A DNA stretch of 64,000 nucleotides. It comes from Baylisascaris procyonis. Taxonomy: Eukaryota > Nematoda > Chromadorea > Rhabditida > Ascarididae. Shown piece by piece: positions 24,701 through 37,800 of this stretch. The position numbers and the translations under genes were made by a program. Position 1 is the first letter of the stretch, and the number at the start of each line of letters is the position of its first letter. The notes beneath the pieces are model-generated. The model was not told the DNA's origin. It saw nothing but the letters and a program-made list of their open reading frames with translations, and did not search any database. The DNA is taken from positions 62,001 through 126,000 of the forward strand of contig JAZARR010000210.1 of NCBI GenBank assembly GCA_037389465.1, read 5' to 3'.

Positions 24701-27700
24701 TGAACAATGTGCCTCAAAGGATAAGTGGTAATTGTGGTGTCTTTTACTTTCATCTGCACTCTTTTATATACGGCATCGTTTCAGGAAGCCATGTATGAAA
24801 AGGTTGCCAGGGAATATCAGGAGGTGCGGTGGAAGGATGTAAAAGACTAAAGCTTAATTCTCATATTCCTTGCCACAGCAAGCTAATCACATATAAGACT
24901 GATCATCGGTTACAACGAACGTGACCTCAGGCATCCTTACACGCTTTAAAAAAATGTATTACAGAATGCAAAATTGGTCGCTAAGCACAACTGCAAATCT
25001 TCGACTGAAGATTGGTGCGAGTACGTGATCAGACTGAATGGGCATTTCGTACCATATCCATTTCATGATTCCATACCAACTTGGGTTTCCAATTTTTGAT
25101 AGATCAAATATTCGTGGTCCAGGTGCCCGTGGATCAAGTTGTTTGCTCAGCATTTACGGCTTATCGTCTTAGAATTACCGGAGCACCGATCAGGGTAAAA
25201 CAAAACGCTTCCTTGCGTGGACTACTGAGTTTATAAGCACCGATGTTTAGGTGGAAGGAAAATCTTATGTAGGATGCTGCAATTTTAAATACTCTCAAGC
25301 TCACGCAGATCTGTCCCGAATATCGGGATATGCTAGCTCACGCATTCCCTTCCGACCTCGATATGCATACAGGTTCGGGAGCTGCACGTATGTGGCCTCG
25401 GAAATCGCGGGCTCCACACTCAATCTCGCGGACTTTCACTTCGGATCATTCCGAGAATAACATCAGTCTCTGCTCTGTGAGCTTCATGCAATAATGTTAC
25501 AGAAAAATCGTCGCCAATCGAGAAGGAACGATTCAACCTTCGCTTAGAACTTGGCGAGTGATAGAACAATTTATCGATAGTAACAATATCGGTTCCTGCT
25601 AGCGGGTTTGATGAAAATGCGATCGTCATTCGCTAATTTGAGAACGTTGCTATCTTCAGCCAATTACAACACGTGTTAAGAGCGCAATATTCAATTCTCC
25701 AAAACCAAACTAGCTGTCTTGCATGATATGAATCACATTGAAATCGACAGTGAATGGGAACATCGGATAGTTGCATAGCAGCTTTTCAGACTAAGGCCGG
25801 GTAAAGGGCACTGCAATTTCGGCTGACTGAATGCAATGGGTCTCAAGGTGAGATATGCTGATAGGAGTGGAGAGCACAAATCATATCATCAATGTTTTCT
25901 ACACGAAAAAAGATGAGACTATTCTGCTGGAAAATGTTATGCGCTCAGCAAACATCGCCCATTTTACTGAACCACAGCCAACTGAGAACAGAGCTTTTTT
26001 TACGAACGTCATTAAATGCCTAGGTCATTGGAATCCTTAATTAAGAATGACACGTATGTTTATGAGGCTTGGGTAGCGATGCCAAATGCTGTGCTCGAAT
26101 TAAGTTTTAGCTTCTTATGCCGAAAGTCCCCTTGAACGATATGCTGGAGCACTCGACTAACAAAGATTAAGTGGAGTTGCGGCTCTCTCATTTGTTTGGA
26201 TGTCTAATTCCGTCTTTTGAAGTGGACAGACAGGAATACGGAGACGAGATGTCGCCATAATGATTTGCTCAAGTGCAAATTCGCAAAAGCACATAGGAAT
26301 AAGTGGGAATTATCTAACATGTTGTGGGCATCGTTGCGTTTGGAATATCGACGTTTTCGTGACTGTAGCATCACCTATTTCTGATTCAACATTATTTCGT
26401 TCATTGCGCTAATCGGCAAAACTAAGCAATAAATAATGTTGGAAACGACAAATAAGATGCATCTGTAACATAATGAACTCCATAGTACAACGGCAAAGTG
26501 CAGCATAGCGTGCATTAACTGACGACTCCGTTCAAACTCAGTGTTGTGTAGCATCACCTATTGAAGTCGGAATCCCCTTGTCCAGCGGCTCTCTCCATTG
26601 TTTTGTATCGCTACTTTGCATCGCTTCTAGAAGATGTCCATCGCTAGGCGCGGTTAACTGGGACAGCTCGTGGCTTATCGCTGTGAATTCTTGTGGGTTT
26701 CCACTAGTACCCGTAATTTCACGTTCTTCATTTCCGCAATTGCTACGTGAACCATCAACAACCGCCGCTTGTGCGGGCAGTTCCCTTGAGCCAACATCCT
26801 GCAATTCCTCTCACTTAGATATAGGGTTTTCCAAAAGACGAGAAAACATCTAGCAGAGTTAGGCATCAGTGAATGCTCTTGATGGTAGCGGGAAAGTTGA
26901 AATGACCGTCAAGATGACGGTTTCACTCATAATCATACGTAGCAAATTTTTCATTGAGAAGTGACTCGGCAACGCCGGCAGAAGTCGAGAATATGTTAGG
27001 ACAATAAACTTCCAAATCGGCAAACTCACAAATTTCAGTGTCAAATTTGGAAACAACAGATCTGCCACATGAGTGCCTGTGACCGTAAAGACATCGGAGC
27101 CGCTCATGACCATCATTCCTTAGTCCGTGCTGTTCCTGGCGAATATCTGACGTCTTAAATTTCTAAATCACCCCGTTCCGAAAACGACCTCATAAAAGCG
27201 GCCGATTCTTGCCACGTCCATCATGATTACCAGTTAACTGCGGTCAGTAAGCTCATTTACGAAAATCTGCATACACACGGACTGATTCAAAACGGAACGA
27301 ATTGAATGCTTGAATGCGGTTTTTGAGAATGTATATCTTTAAAGATCGCATAATTGAATTGTTGCCACAAGCAGCTTTATAAATTACCAATTTTGATCAC
27401 ATTATGAATCCCCATGGAAACAAGCATCGGACAATCCTTCGAGTGCTTGAAGAGTGTTGGAAGAGAAAGTGGGGTCTTCGAGTTGACTTTTTTGGTCAGT
27501 CTTGTGATATGAGGTGAGCTGCAAAGATTAATGGGCGACTTTCGTTTCTTTTCCGCTGATTCCTTTTCCTCTAGCACATATTTTCCTTCAGCATGTTGCC
27601 TTCATAAAGAAGAAGAGATAAAACACCAAAGTCCTTCTTTACGAACATTACGAACAGTGGGAAAAGTATCTTTGCGAATCTCAAAAATGCAGCTATCTGC

Positions 27701-30700
27701 TAATTATTCCCTCCATGCTCATGATCTTCCTTTCGCTCCTCCCTTCTACCTGTTCCTCTCCTGTACTGTCTAGCAGTTTACCTTCAATCTGCCTCATATC
27801 TCTCCAATTCACTTCCTCTGCAGTCGCAGGTGGCTCAACGCGGATCCACGCCACAGGCTTCTTATGACCGCATCATTTCTGATCCAGGCAAAAAAGGCTA
27901 CGTTTATATTTACTATGATAAAAGCTGTGGGGAATGTGAATTTCTCGACCTGACTGCTTAGAATGTTTTGTTCACTCGAGGCATCACTGAATTCAGACCA
28001 AAGCGCCCTTAGGGTTTTGTATTCGGGATCATTGCGGTCGCGGACGCAATATATTTTTCGCTGGGCGAATCTGAAAATCTCGTTTTATGATTTGCTGACT
28101 TATTGGCCGTAAATATCGTCAACACATACATCAATATCAGAGTTGTAATCCATAATTCCTCCATCAATTTGACGAAATCGCAAATAGCATGCCATCCTCC
28201 TCCGTTCTTCTTGAATATAAGGCCTTGCTTTAAAGTTGCACTTCCTCTCCACTATGCATGTAAAACTTCGTTAAATACATGTCAACGACTGATGAAATAT
28301 CTTGCGTACAGATTTTTGATCTTTTAAAGTACTCGAGCGAATGTTCTCTGCATCACGACGAATTGAACTACGAAGGCTAGCAGAAAAAATTTCTAACTCC
28401 AGTTTGATAGCAGCTTATCTACATGCAATGTGGAAAGTTTGAGGCACCTTAGACGATTTCACCGTTGGCTCAATGACGCGGAAGGGGCACAATAGGGCCA
28501 CATCGACTGAAAAATTCTTCCTTATAGATATTTTCACAAGTGCACCCACTCCCAGCACTCTCTTCTTGCCGAACTCTCATTCTCGCATTAATTATGAAAC
28601 ATAGTGGCATCTGTCCCGTTTAAAGACACTTCAAATCTTCTTCACTTGTACAACGCCTGCCGAGATGAAAATGACTCTAATCTTTCAAAAAAAAAACGTA
28701 AATTAATATGAACAAACTACAAAACACAGCCAATACACCCCGATACGTGTGATTTGTTGTGCTTATTTTAGCTGTCCAATGAAGCGCCTAACCCTGCCAT
28801 TAAAATGTTCGTGGAAGGGAACATACGCTAGCAGTGTGCCCTGAACCTACGCCTCACAAAATTCATGCTCGTTTTCCGTCTTTTCCATTCTACATTCCAT
28901 CCTGACTTCTTCAGAAATTTCTCTTGTTCGCGTCCGGTTTGATTCGCCTTTTTCGTGATTATGAGTATGATAGATTTGATTTGTACCGTCATGGACTTCT
29001 TTTTTTTCATCGCTCTATGCTAAATCGACAAATGATCTTCGCATAAGAGTTGGATATGTTGAAACTAGCATGCTAGATGTTTCCTGCTTTTAATTTTCAC
29101 CAATGTTTTTTGAGTGAACGGCTCAACTGATGGATTTCCTTCCCCGAGATATTGAGGAGCTTCATCTCGCACTTGCACCCTTGAATTCTGCAAAAAGCGA
29201 AAATAGAAACTGCCATCTCTCGTTCGAAGAACATAGCATTCCGCATTCGGAGGTAAGTGCAGGATGTAATTATATAAATGTTTCGAGCAATTAGCTAGAT
29301 TAGTCATTAGGCGTTGAATCCCACTAGCTTAGATGTTCAACCAAACAGACGCTCGGAAGACCAAAAACATAAACGTTAAGGGAAACTGCAACGAAAAATG
29401 GATCTCTATCGTATCAAAGCAACAATAGGCGTGATTCAATCAACTCTGAATGTTACTGTGTTCCATGATGAATAGAAGGATACACAGCTGCAGGAAGTAT
29501 TGGTTCGCTCAAAGAATTGACATGGATGCGGCGGTTTGCTGTCCCATTCACGCTGCTGAAATTTAATTTTGCACAAAATGGTTGCTACCTGATTCGTGGG
29601 TTTCTTCCGGGCGATGACGTCGTTTGCGGTTCTCGAGCGTTGCTTCTTTGAGACTGTGGAAAGAGGTGCTGAAATAGTCAAAGGGAGGAAAATCCCGGAT
29701 TAATTTCGCATAAGCATGGCAAATCCGCTCTTGAAGTAATTGGCAAAAGAACGTTCTAGTGACGTACTGGAAGCGACATTACTATACAACCTTCTGATGC
29801 TTTCATTGACAACCGTGTGCAAGCCGAGACCACAGTGGAGCATAATTTACTCATGCTCCATTGCGTTAATTTGCGGACTAATAAAGGAAACCTCCGTACT
29901 CTGACTGCTATCATTAAGGGTCCTAAAAATCCATTTCCACTAACCGTTCACTTGATGCCCAAAAAAGGCTTCCGGTATCTTGTAGATCGGCGCATTACCC
30001 CTTGTTTCAAAAACAGAAAAGCGCACGCAATCCAAAACCACCACAACAGCTCCAAATTCGATGAGAAGTCAGGAAATTCCAGCAAAAATAAATGAACGTA
30101 CGACCACCGACAGGAAAACTTCATCTGTCATGTGTGGCATGGTCTGAAGTTTTGAGGGGGCCAACTACAAGAGTTCTAAAACCTGAAGTTTGGCTATAGC
30201 AGTGATGCATGCTTTGAAGACGTGGCCTTTTGCACAGTTTCAAACGGGTAGTTACCAAAGAGCGCGAAAGGCCTGCTGAAATGATGGGCAGCACCTCGTA
30301 GTTAGTTTTATGTTGAACAAACTAGCATACGGTTCCTATCACTTACGAAATGTTCACACCAGACGGATAGCCTCGCATCGCATACACGAGATGCTCGCGA
30401 GAAACTCCCGGATCTGAAATAATTTGGGCCTCCAAAAGCATGCTCATGCATGCATAAGACATGCGTTAACATAGTCCACATTGTCCCTCCAGATGATACC
30501 TGGCTGCGATCCGAAGTTCCCTTTCCAGAGATGCCCGCGACATTCGTTAATGTGTCAGAAAGTTAAAATTACTTTTCCCATTCGTTGGTTCCAAACACCG
30601 TTCGCAGCGAGAGCGAACAGCTTCTTCTAGCTCAAACTCAGTCACTCACGAGTCACGAAGTCTGTGACTGCCACATGTTCAACAACTTCACAAAAGCATA

Positions 30701-31749
30701 CTTGTACTTTACTACTAATCAAAGCTAATATTTCGGTATTTCATCTTAACGATTCGACCTCTAACATAAGGAAATTGTTTCGCACCCCGACATGTAACAC
30801 TGCAACACTATTGTGTAAATATACAGGGGTCAAGTTGTTGGCCCGTTTAGTGCAACCGGTTTTTTGCGTAGGATGCTATCGGTGCATGTTGTGGTGCTAT
30901 TGCCGAGTTATCATGCTCCTTGCTCACTAGGTCGAATGTAAAAGATATCTTTGCATACCACACCTCAGAATTTTGCTGGTTTGTAACTTTCTGTGATCTC
31001 CGTAAACAGTTCCCTTACTTGTGGTACATCCTGCATATCTGAGCGCACCCAGAGTTCCTAACAACATTCTTACATGCTTCTCGACCCGGATTTCGGATAA
31101 ACATGGATACGAAGAATTAGTGACAGCTGCTATGAACCATTTCAACTAATGCACAATAAAGCTTTCAGTTACCGGTAGACGCCGGAAAGACTCCTCGCTA
31201 GCCTGCGTCGCAACTGTTTGGCGCTTTATATTTTCTGACTCACCATCACCATGTCGATCAAGTTTTCTCCATTTTGCAGGGCTGAAAAAGCGCAGGGGAG
31301 TAACGAGTAAAAGCTGCTGCTTATGCAGCGGATGGTCGTTCGAAGAAACTTTCTACTGCATAAGTTCAGTAGGCGATTGTCTGCAAGCAAGTGTACCTAT
31401 GTGCCAAGGTGCTATGTTGCTGCAGTATACAGAGACGACAATGAAATATGGAGTTTACTGGGGGCTCAGCCGAACCCAGACAACATGGAAAGCCATCAAA
31501 TATTCGAGTACAACGCAAGCAACGTCAAACGGGTTTGAAAACACTCATTCATCCAAGGAGACAAAGCACGCAATATAATAGGGCGGAGAAGAATACCTGT
31601 CACTGAGCTCGATGTGTGCAAAAAGAATTGCTGCGCTAAAGCGAAGTCGCAGCGTAGTTCTTCCACACAACACAAGATGGCTCAAACTATAGAATTATTG
31701 GGATGATAGATGACAACACAAAGCCTCTTTAAAGTTCAGCTTCATGCGT
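21723..31749. other. About 10 kb without a supportable gene
   Basis: This is the stretch between ncbp-1 and the kinase-family gene. It holds short ORFs on both strands, none with a family I recognise. Three scraps deserve mention: a plus-strand terminal-exon-like segment at 24785-24850, a minus-strand ORF with a weak Copia-type look near 26538-26804, and an unassigned minus-strand ORF at 24959-25153 (LDPRAPGPRIF...). Confidence 0.6.
24785..24850 (+). CDS. Possible terminal exon, unidentified
   Basis: ATCGTTTCAG| is followed by 21 codons and TAA (EAMYEKVAREYQEVRWKDVK, D). Composition and acceptor look genuine. The YEK...WK(D/N)(V/I) pattern faintly recalls the C-terminus of the COX16 assembly factor, but the usual RGPRP motif is absent and no upstream exon was found. 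An ATG at 24287 (MEEKLRSHGQ|GTACTC) could belong to it. Confidence 0.25.
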   Translation, partial: EAMYEKVAREYQEVRWKDVKD

Positions 31750-31899
31750 CTAGAAAAAAGCCGTTTGGAACAAAGTCTTCGGGATGAAGGGCTGTGGAAC
31801 GTAGCCGTTGGAGCCAGCGCTATGCACTGCTGCTGATGTTGTGTTGCTTTGCTGAAGTGCATCTGATGTGGAAAGATGCATTTGCGGCATATATTGTTG
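31750..31899 (-). CDS. Probable last exon of the CK1-like gene
   Basis: TTTTGTGCAG| opens 49 codons plus TAG. The sequence is Q/S/N-rich (QQYMPQMHLSTSDALQQSN ... AGSNGYVPQPFIPKT). It is a typical disordered C-terminal tail. The other open frame over this DNA is Cys-rich and unlikely. Confidence 0.6.
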   Translation of the reverse strand, partial: QQYMPQMHLSTSDALQQSNTTSAAVHSAGSNGYVPQPFIPKTLFQTAFF

Positions 31900-34800
31900 C
31901 TGCACAAAATGCTCACCTGGCTTGCTGCTGTCTCGTTAGAGGTGATGGCTTCGGCGATTTGGAATTTGCTTTCCCATTCACCTTAAATTTAACACTGCTA
32001 TCGAAAGATGCGCATGCAACAAATCCTCCTTCTTCTCATCACTTGGTTGAATTTCTTCTACTTCCTTCTCCATCCTTCTAGCCCATTATCCAATTAGCCT
32101 TTTCTCAGCTATAAACTTCATGCAGTAATCCTATTATATACTGTTGATATGCTTGTTGGATATTACCAATCTAACCAATTTGTTAATTAAGGGTCACATC
32201 TATAAAATAACGGAAACGAAAAATACGAGTGACGACCGAAGTGGAAATAAATTAGGTTAATTCAAAGGAATAAAAACCTCGCAGCAGTCGGCTGATGAAG
32301 TGAAGCACCCACACATCAAAAAAACCGACTGAGATTCTTCTTGTTTTCTCGCTTGAATTTCACTTAGATTGTCCCAAAATCTTGTCGTGACGCTCGGAGT
32401 ATGGTAGCGATAGCTTCGGCACTTTTCTTTGACGTGGGTGAAACCCATCACATAGGTTGCACATCACTGATAACTGGACTAAATGTTGGTTATTTTTAGA
32501 GCACCAGGCTGCACAGCACATTCATACACTTCCAAACAATCTATTTCCCTGCAGAATGCTTGATACTGACTGAACATCAAAGTACTTCAAAACAGAATGA
32601 AACAGTTGAAGGATAGTTTGTGCTGGCACATCGCTTGACAAACTATGTGCTATGCTGCGATCGCTCATGAGTTTGTGTAAAGGCAAAAACTCTTGCACAG
32701 TAGTAGTTCACAGGCATAGGCAAACTCACATCTTCGTTTGAGGCTCGAGGCTGCATTTGCTGTGATGCTTTTATATTCATTGGCTTTTTTGTCGTAGGTA
32801 ATATGTCCTTAGCGTTAGACTGAAACGTCATAATAGCACGTATGTAACGTCAACGCGTTATACATATTCTTTTCATCAAAGTTTTTGAGGAGTTAAAAGT
32901 TTTAAAAGCTGTGAAGGAATCTTCTGTTCAGTGAGAGCAGTTTATTGAGGAGAGAGAGGGGGGAACAATTTTTCGCTGCATTTTGAAATATGTTGAGGAG
33001 ATACCGCGACCAATTATAGCACAGTACAACTAAATAGTATGGTATTATCATAAAATTGAACTCGATACAGATCAGCATGGTATACTAACCATAATGGTAG
33101 CATTAGTCTCAACCTTTTTGAAGACGGAGAAGCGGAAGCAGTGCTGAACAACCTACTATTTCTTCGGATTTTTCTGCAGTTATTCTATAATCAAAAAATC
33201 TGCTGCAATTTTGTTGCGTTGCTGCAGAATCCTTCACTTTACCTCTTGATGTGGCTGCTGAGTTTCCTTGATTCCGTTCTGCGAAGATATATCCCTTCGG
33301 TGCGCCGTGTCAGACACCCTCGTTTTCTCGTTACCCTCAAAGCAATGTGGTCACATCGTTTCGAATTACACCTTGTGACTGGCTTCCATTTTTAATACAT
33401 CGTCTGACCCGAGTGCTTCCGAGTGAAATATTGAGGGAGATATATTGCTTGCAAATTGTCGTACGTGTTGCTCTATGATAAATGACAACACATGAAAATT
33501 GTTTTGTAGTGATGATCGTTTTGCAAGTTTTTCAGTATCGTCGTAGTTAACTCTTTAAGTGCTGTACAGATAAAACAGAAATTTCCTTATTCTCTATTGC
33601 AGTCTCAGTTTCACTATGTTTTAGGCTAGTATTTGAGTGAGTTCAATTTTTCCATGTGAAAATGCTCTAAGAAAACTGCTTAGGCTGCATTCATGTTTAC
33701 CTCTTTAGGTGTTGTCGCATAATCTTTAGTTTGCAGTGTTGACTTTGTTCTCATTTTATGCATTACAGTAGACGCTTCTTTCTTCCCTTTGCACTGAAAA
33801 CATCATTGCACGTCGGCACAATATAGCGTAGATAGGTGAACAGAAGATGGACAAGGAACCACTGCCAACCTTAATAAAATTTTTACAATACATAAAGAAA
33901 TGGAGGTAGGAATAGTCACAGAAAGACAGTGGTGAAACCATTGTGAACTCTTTGTACCCTCGTCCCCTTCTCTCCTTGAACAACCCCCTCTATCCATTCG
34001 TAACTTTCAAGTGCACCACTTATCGGAGTCGTTCTCGGGCAGTCGTCAAAGAATTACTTGCAACGGTTCATCGTGGATCAGAGGATTTCCCTATGTCAAA
34101 AAGATTTTTCAACCTTTGATGGCAGAACTGCGAGCACGGTTGAAATAACGCTTTTGAGAGGACGATATGCTTTTAGCTCTTTCTTCATCGCATTATTCTC
34201 ATCTTTGAGTATTTTCTTTCGTTTTACTCTGTCCTGAGGAGTATCTGCAAGGAAAGACGGTGATGATACATTGTGTCAAGCTTAGGTTTTTATATATGAA
34301 AAGGTACTTAGCGGTGACTGGTAAACGTTGCTCTTAGTGGTGGATGCCAAACACATCGCTCAAAGTGCAGCAGCTCAAAGCATGAGCAGTAAGAAGCGGT
34401 AATTCGACGCCGAAAACTTAAACTGTTGTCATTTTGAGACCTGCATATCACAGCTGCGACCCTCACGATCAGAATGCTTGCTGTGAATATCAACAATTTC
34501 TTCTATATTATCCTTAAAACGCCGTTTTTCAGAAAGATAAATGTCAGTATGTTCGTATTTGTCCCCTTCTATCGCATTTTTTCTTAAAACTATTTTAATC
34601 TCATTTCCTTTCAAAAGTTTTATATCAGGCGTCTTTGCTGTCGTCAATAATGAAAACCGAAAATGATCTTTTACGGGAAAAGATAATTATTTCGCTTCGC
34701 TGGCATCACCAGGCACTCGGTATAGCAGAGCCAAACGCGAGTCGACCTTTCATACAGTTGACTGCAGTTGCCAACCTCACCCATCCTCTCCCCTCCTTAA

Positions 34801-37800
34801 GTACATGGCTCGAGTGAATCCTTCATGATCACTGTTTACCCTTAGATTTTCCTGTAGGCGGAAACAGTCCATTGTCGCATGGAGGAATTCTATTTTCCTT
34901 CGGTTGCCTGCAACGATGATGATTTGACATGGTTTAAATTACATCGAAGTGTCGCTTCGTGCGAAAGATTCACTGGCCCTCTCCAAATGTTGGTGGCTGT
35001 CGGTTTTTCATAGCATAAGAAGTCGAGAAAAGCAATTTTTGGTAGTTATCGGCAGCCGCGAAGCGAAGTCACATAAGTAAGCCTTCATCTCAGTTAAATT
35101 TCGTGCGAAATTTTATTGCGCATTGCATTCCCAAATTTCATCTCTATTTTGCGAATTTTCAATCACTGCAGATTCCACCGTTCGATGGAGAATTTCAAAC
35201 GCACCGAAGAGAACATTTCCAATTGGAAGCGTGCTGTAAGTGTATTACAGAAAAAGTCAAGTGGCTTTATTTTCATTAAGCCGCCCTCATAACGTTAGAT
35301 CATGTTCTTCCTAAGATTTGTACTCGCTAACTTGCAAGTGAAGGATGTTTTGATCTTATCCATGTTCAGTGCAGCGGAAGAGAGAGTGGACAATGGCATG
35401 CTGGTTTGTGTTTTTAGATATCAAACAAAAGAGCAAGATGCGTTTCATTATAAATTTTCGAGCTGTGGTTGTAAAGCATGCTGCTTGAAGTAGAAATTAA
35501 AGCTATATATTCGTCAGACGATTCAGAGCAATAATCAAAATTCCGCAACATTGTGAACTGAGAATAAGTTGTCATCAGCACTTATGAACTTACCTTAGTC
35601 TATGGCCTAAATGAGTGAGCAGTTACAAAAACCGTGATGCTGTTAATAACGCCCTAATAGAAATTGAAACACCCCCTCTCGCTTAGCCATCTTCATGCAA
35701 AATTCTTTGAACGGCAGTGTCTTTATGCTGTCCTAACGGTACAGGGTTAAAAACGTGATCAGCTAGCAACAAAACAGCTAACGATTGTGGCTCGCTGCTT
35801 CCATTGATGGTTTTAGCAGTGCTTCCCGTTTCGGAAGATTGTTTCCCCGTCTGTTCTGCGGATCCAAGGCTGACGTCTTTTGTTGCCAATTTTATTTCCT
35901 GGAAGCTTAAATGCGATGAAGATGGTTTGCAACAAATGTGCGTCCCACAAATGTTTTAAGACAAATGCTCTGTGTTTCACTGCGTCCCTGCATCTTCCGT
36001 CCCACACTAGGAGATGAAGCTATGGAGTGGAAGGGTTGGAATCAAGCGAGTGATGTGATATACTCGAACACTTACACGAGGTGATTTTCCGATATTTTTC
36101 TATAACGGATATCATCGAAATTCAAGACAGCACAAAGTGTAACCAATTCAATTAACTAAGCCAATGGTATACCATCGTCTCCCTCACCCTCCGTTATTAG
36201 ACGGATATAACCGATATCGCTTTCATTTCTCATCCTTGGAGATCTTAGGACGTTCTATTTCGAGGAATATCGAATGAAACTATCAGCTTACGGCTTGTAT
36301 TGCCTCCGTTTTGCTGCGCGAAACAATAACTTTGTCACCTACAAGAATCTTTCTGCTGCTCAAACCGTCATCAGTGTGTCTCTGAGCCTTACACATAAGT
36401 CCTCTGAAAACAATTGCGGTTTTAACTCCATTACTTGGACGGGATGTATTCAAGGAGATACTGCCTTCTTAGGAAAAAACTCCGCACAAAAATTTAAAAT
36501 TCTCCCTTAAGAAATTCTACTCTTTCAAGACGCGCGTGTTATCAAATCAATTGATTAGAACAGGTGTTGATGAAAGCAAGTAGATCCACCGTGGCAATTT
36601 TCAAATTCTAAAGCCTTCTTTCTAATTCCACTGTTACAGTTAACGCGAAATTATTTTTGCTGACCTATTCAGACTTAAACCGATGAAAGATACGCTGAAC
36701 GGATGAACTGTAACTTTTGCGTGTGAGAAAGGCACTTACATGATGCTATATTTCAACGGTAGTTTCGCTGAAATTGAAAAGGCGACTTAGCCCATTATGG
36801 ACCATCGGGATTCATATAGTTCAGAAATGAAGGTTAGTAAATTTGGAACTGGCATGCTATCAAATTTTCTGATTTGACTTGATTTCATCGTCTCAGAAAT
36901 TCCATGGGAGGACTTTCCTTCTCTCTGGCCTATCGAGGAATCCAGAGGTTAATACTTCAGCTCGAACATTCTAACCTCAAGGAACAAACACCTAAGATTT
37001 TAGGCGAACGAATTGTCTGAAATGAGCGAACACGAAATCTGACCTCAAAACTTACCGGTATCCTTCCGACCTACCAGCACCGATACAACGTATGAAATGA
37101 CGAGAATGGCAAATAAATACGGCAGTCGCCAAAACCGATTTTATTTTGAGTTTGCATCATTTATCATCGTTATGCTACAAAAATTTACATTCGTGCTCGC
37201 AGTAACTTAGCATCTATCACATTCAACGAGTTGCTTCGTCGAGCATTTTCGTGCATGACGGTTCACCCCCCTATGAAGTGCTTGTTTACGACTCCGAGGC
37301 AGAATAGCTGATGTACGATTTCATATCCTCTACGACAAAGTGTGGTGCTGCTGGCGGTGGATTATGCGGATGCAAAAACTATGTACCTGTTTTATACATC
37401 TATCGGGGATCTTTCCGAAGAGGCGATGTTTCATGGCGCCAAGGTGAATCAGAAGCGAACGCCATTAGAGGCAAGCATCGCCAGAACCTCCACTCCTACA
37501 GCTTCCAATGGCTATCGCCTCTAGCCGGAAACGACGTCATGTCAATGTATAACCGACAGAGGGGAGCTACGTGATGCAGCGACTCGAACAGTTTATCGAA
37601 GTTTGCACACGAGGAGTGTAAGAGGATCGCCGCTCCAAACTTCGACGAACTCCCGGATCACCTCATCGACATCCCGACACGAGCTTGTAGTCCAAGGCTT
37701 TCATGATCAACTCAAATCCGGAAAGCACAATGGGCCCGGCACTTTTATTATTCCGATTTTGCTATCGCTTCTTCACGAGAAACGACAATCAGTCTGATAC

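Noticed and set aside
31917..31994. Possible exon VKFKVNGKANSKSPKPSP... before the last kinase-gene exon
   Set aside because: Plausible composition and sites, but its end phase does not fit the final exon and the intervening gap would be a 17-nt intron.
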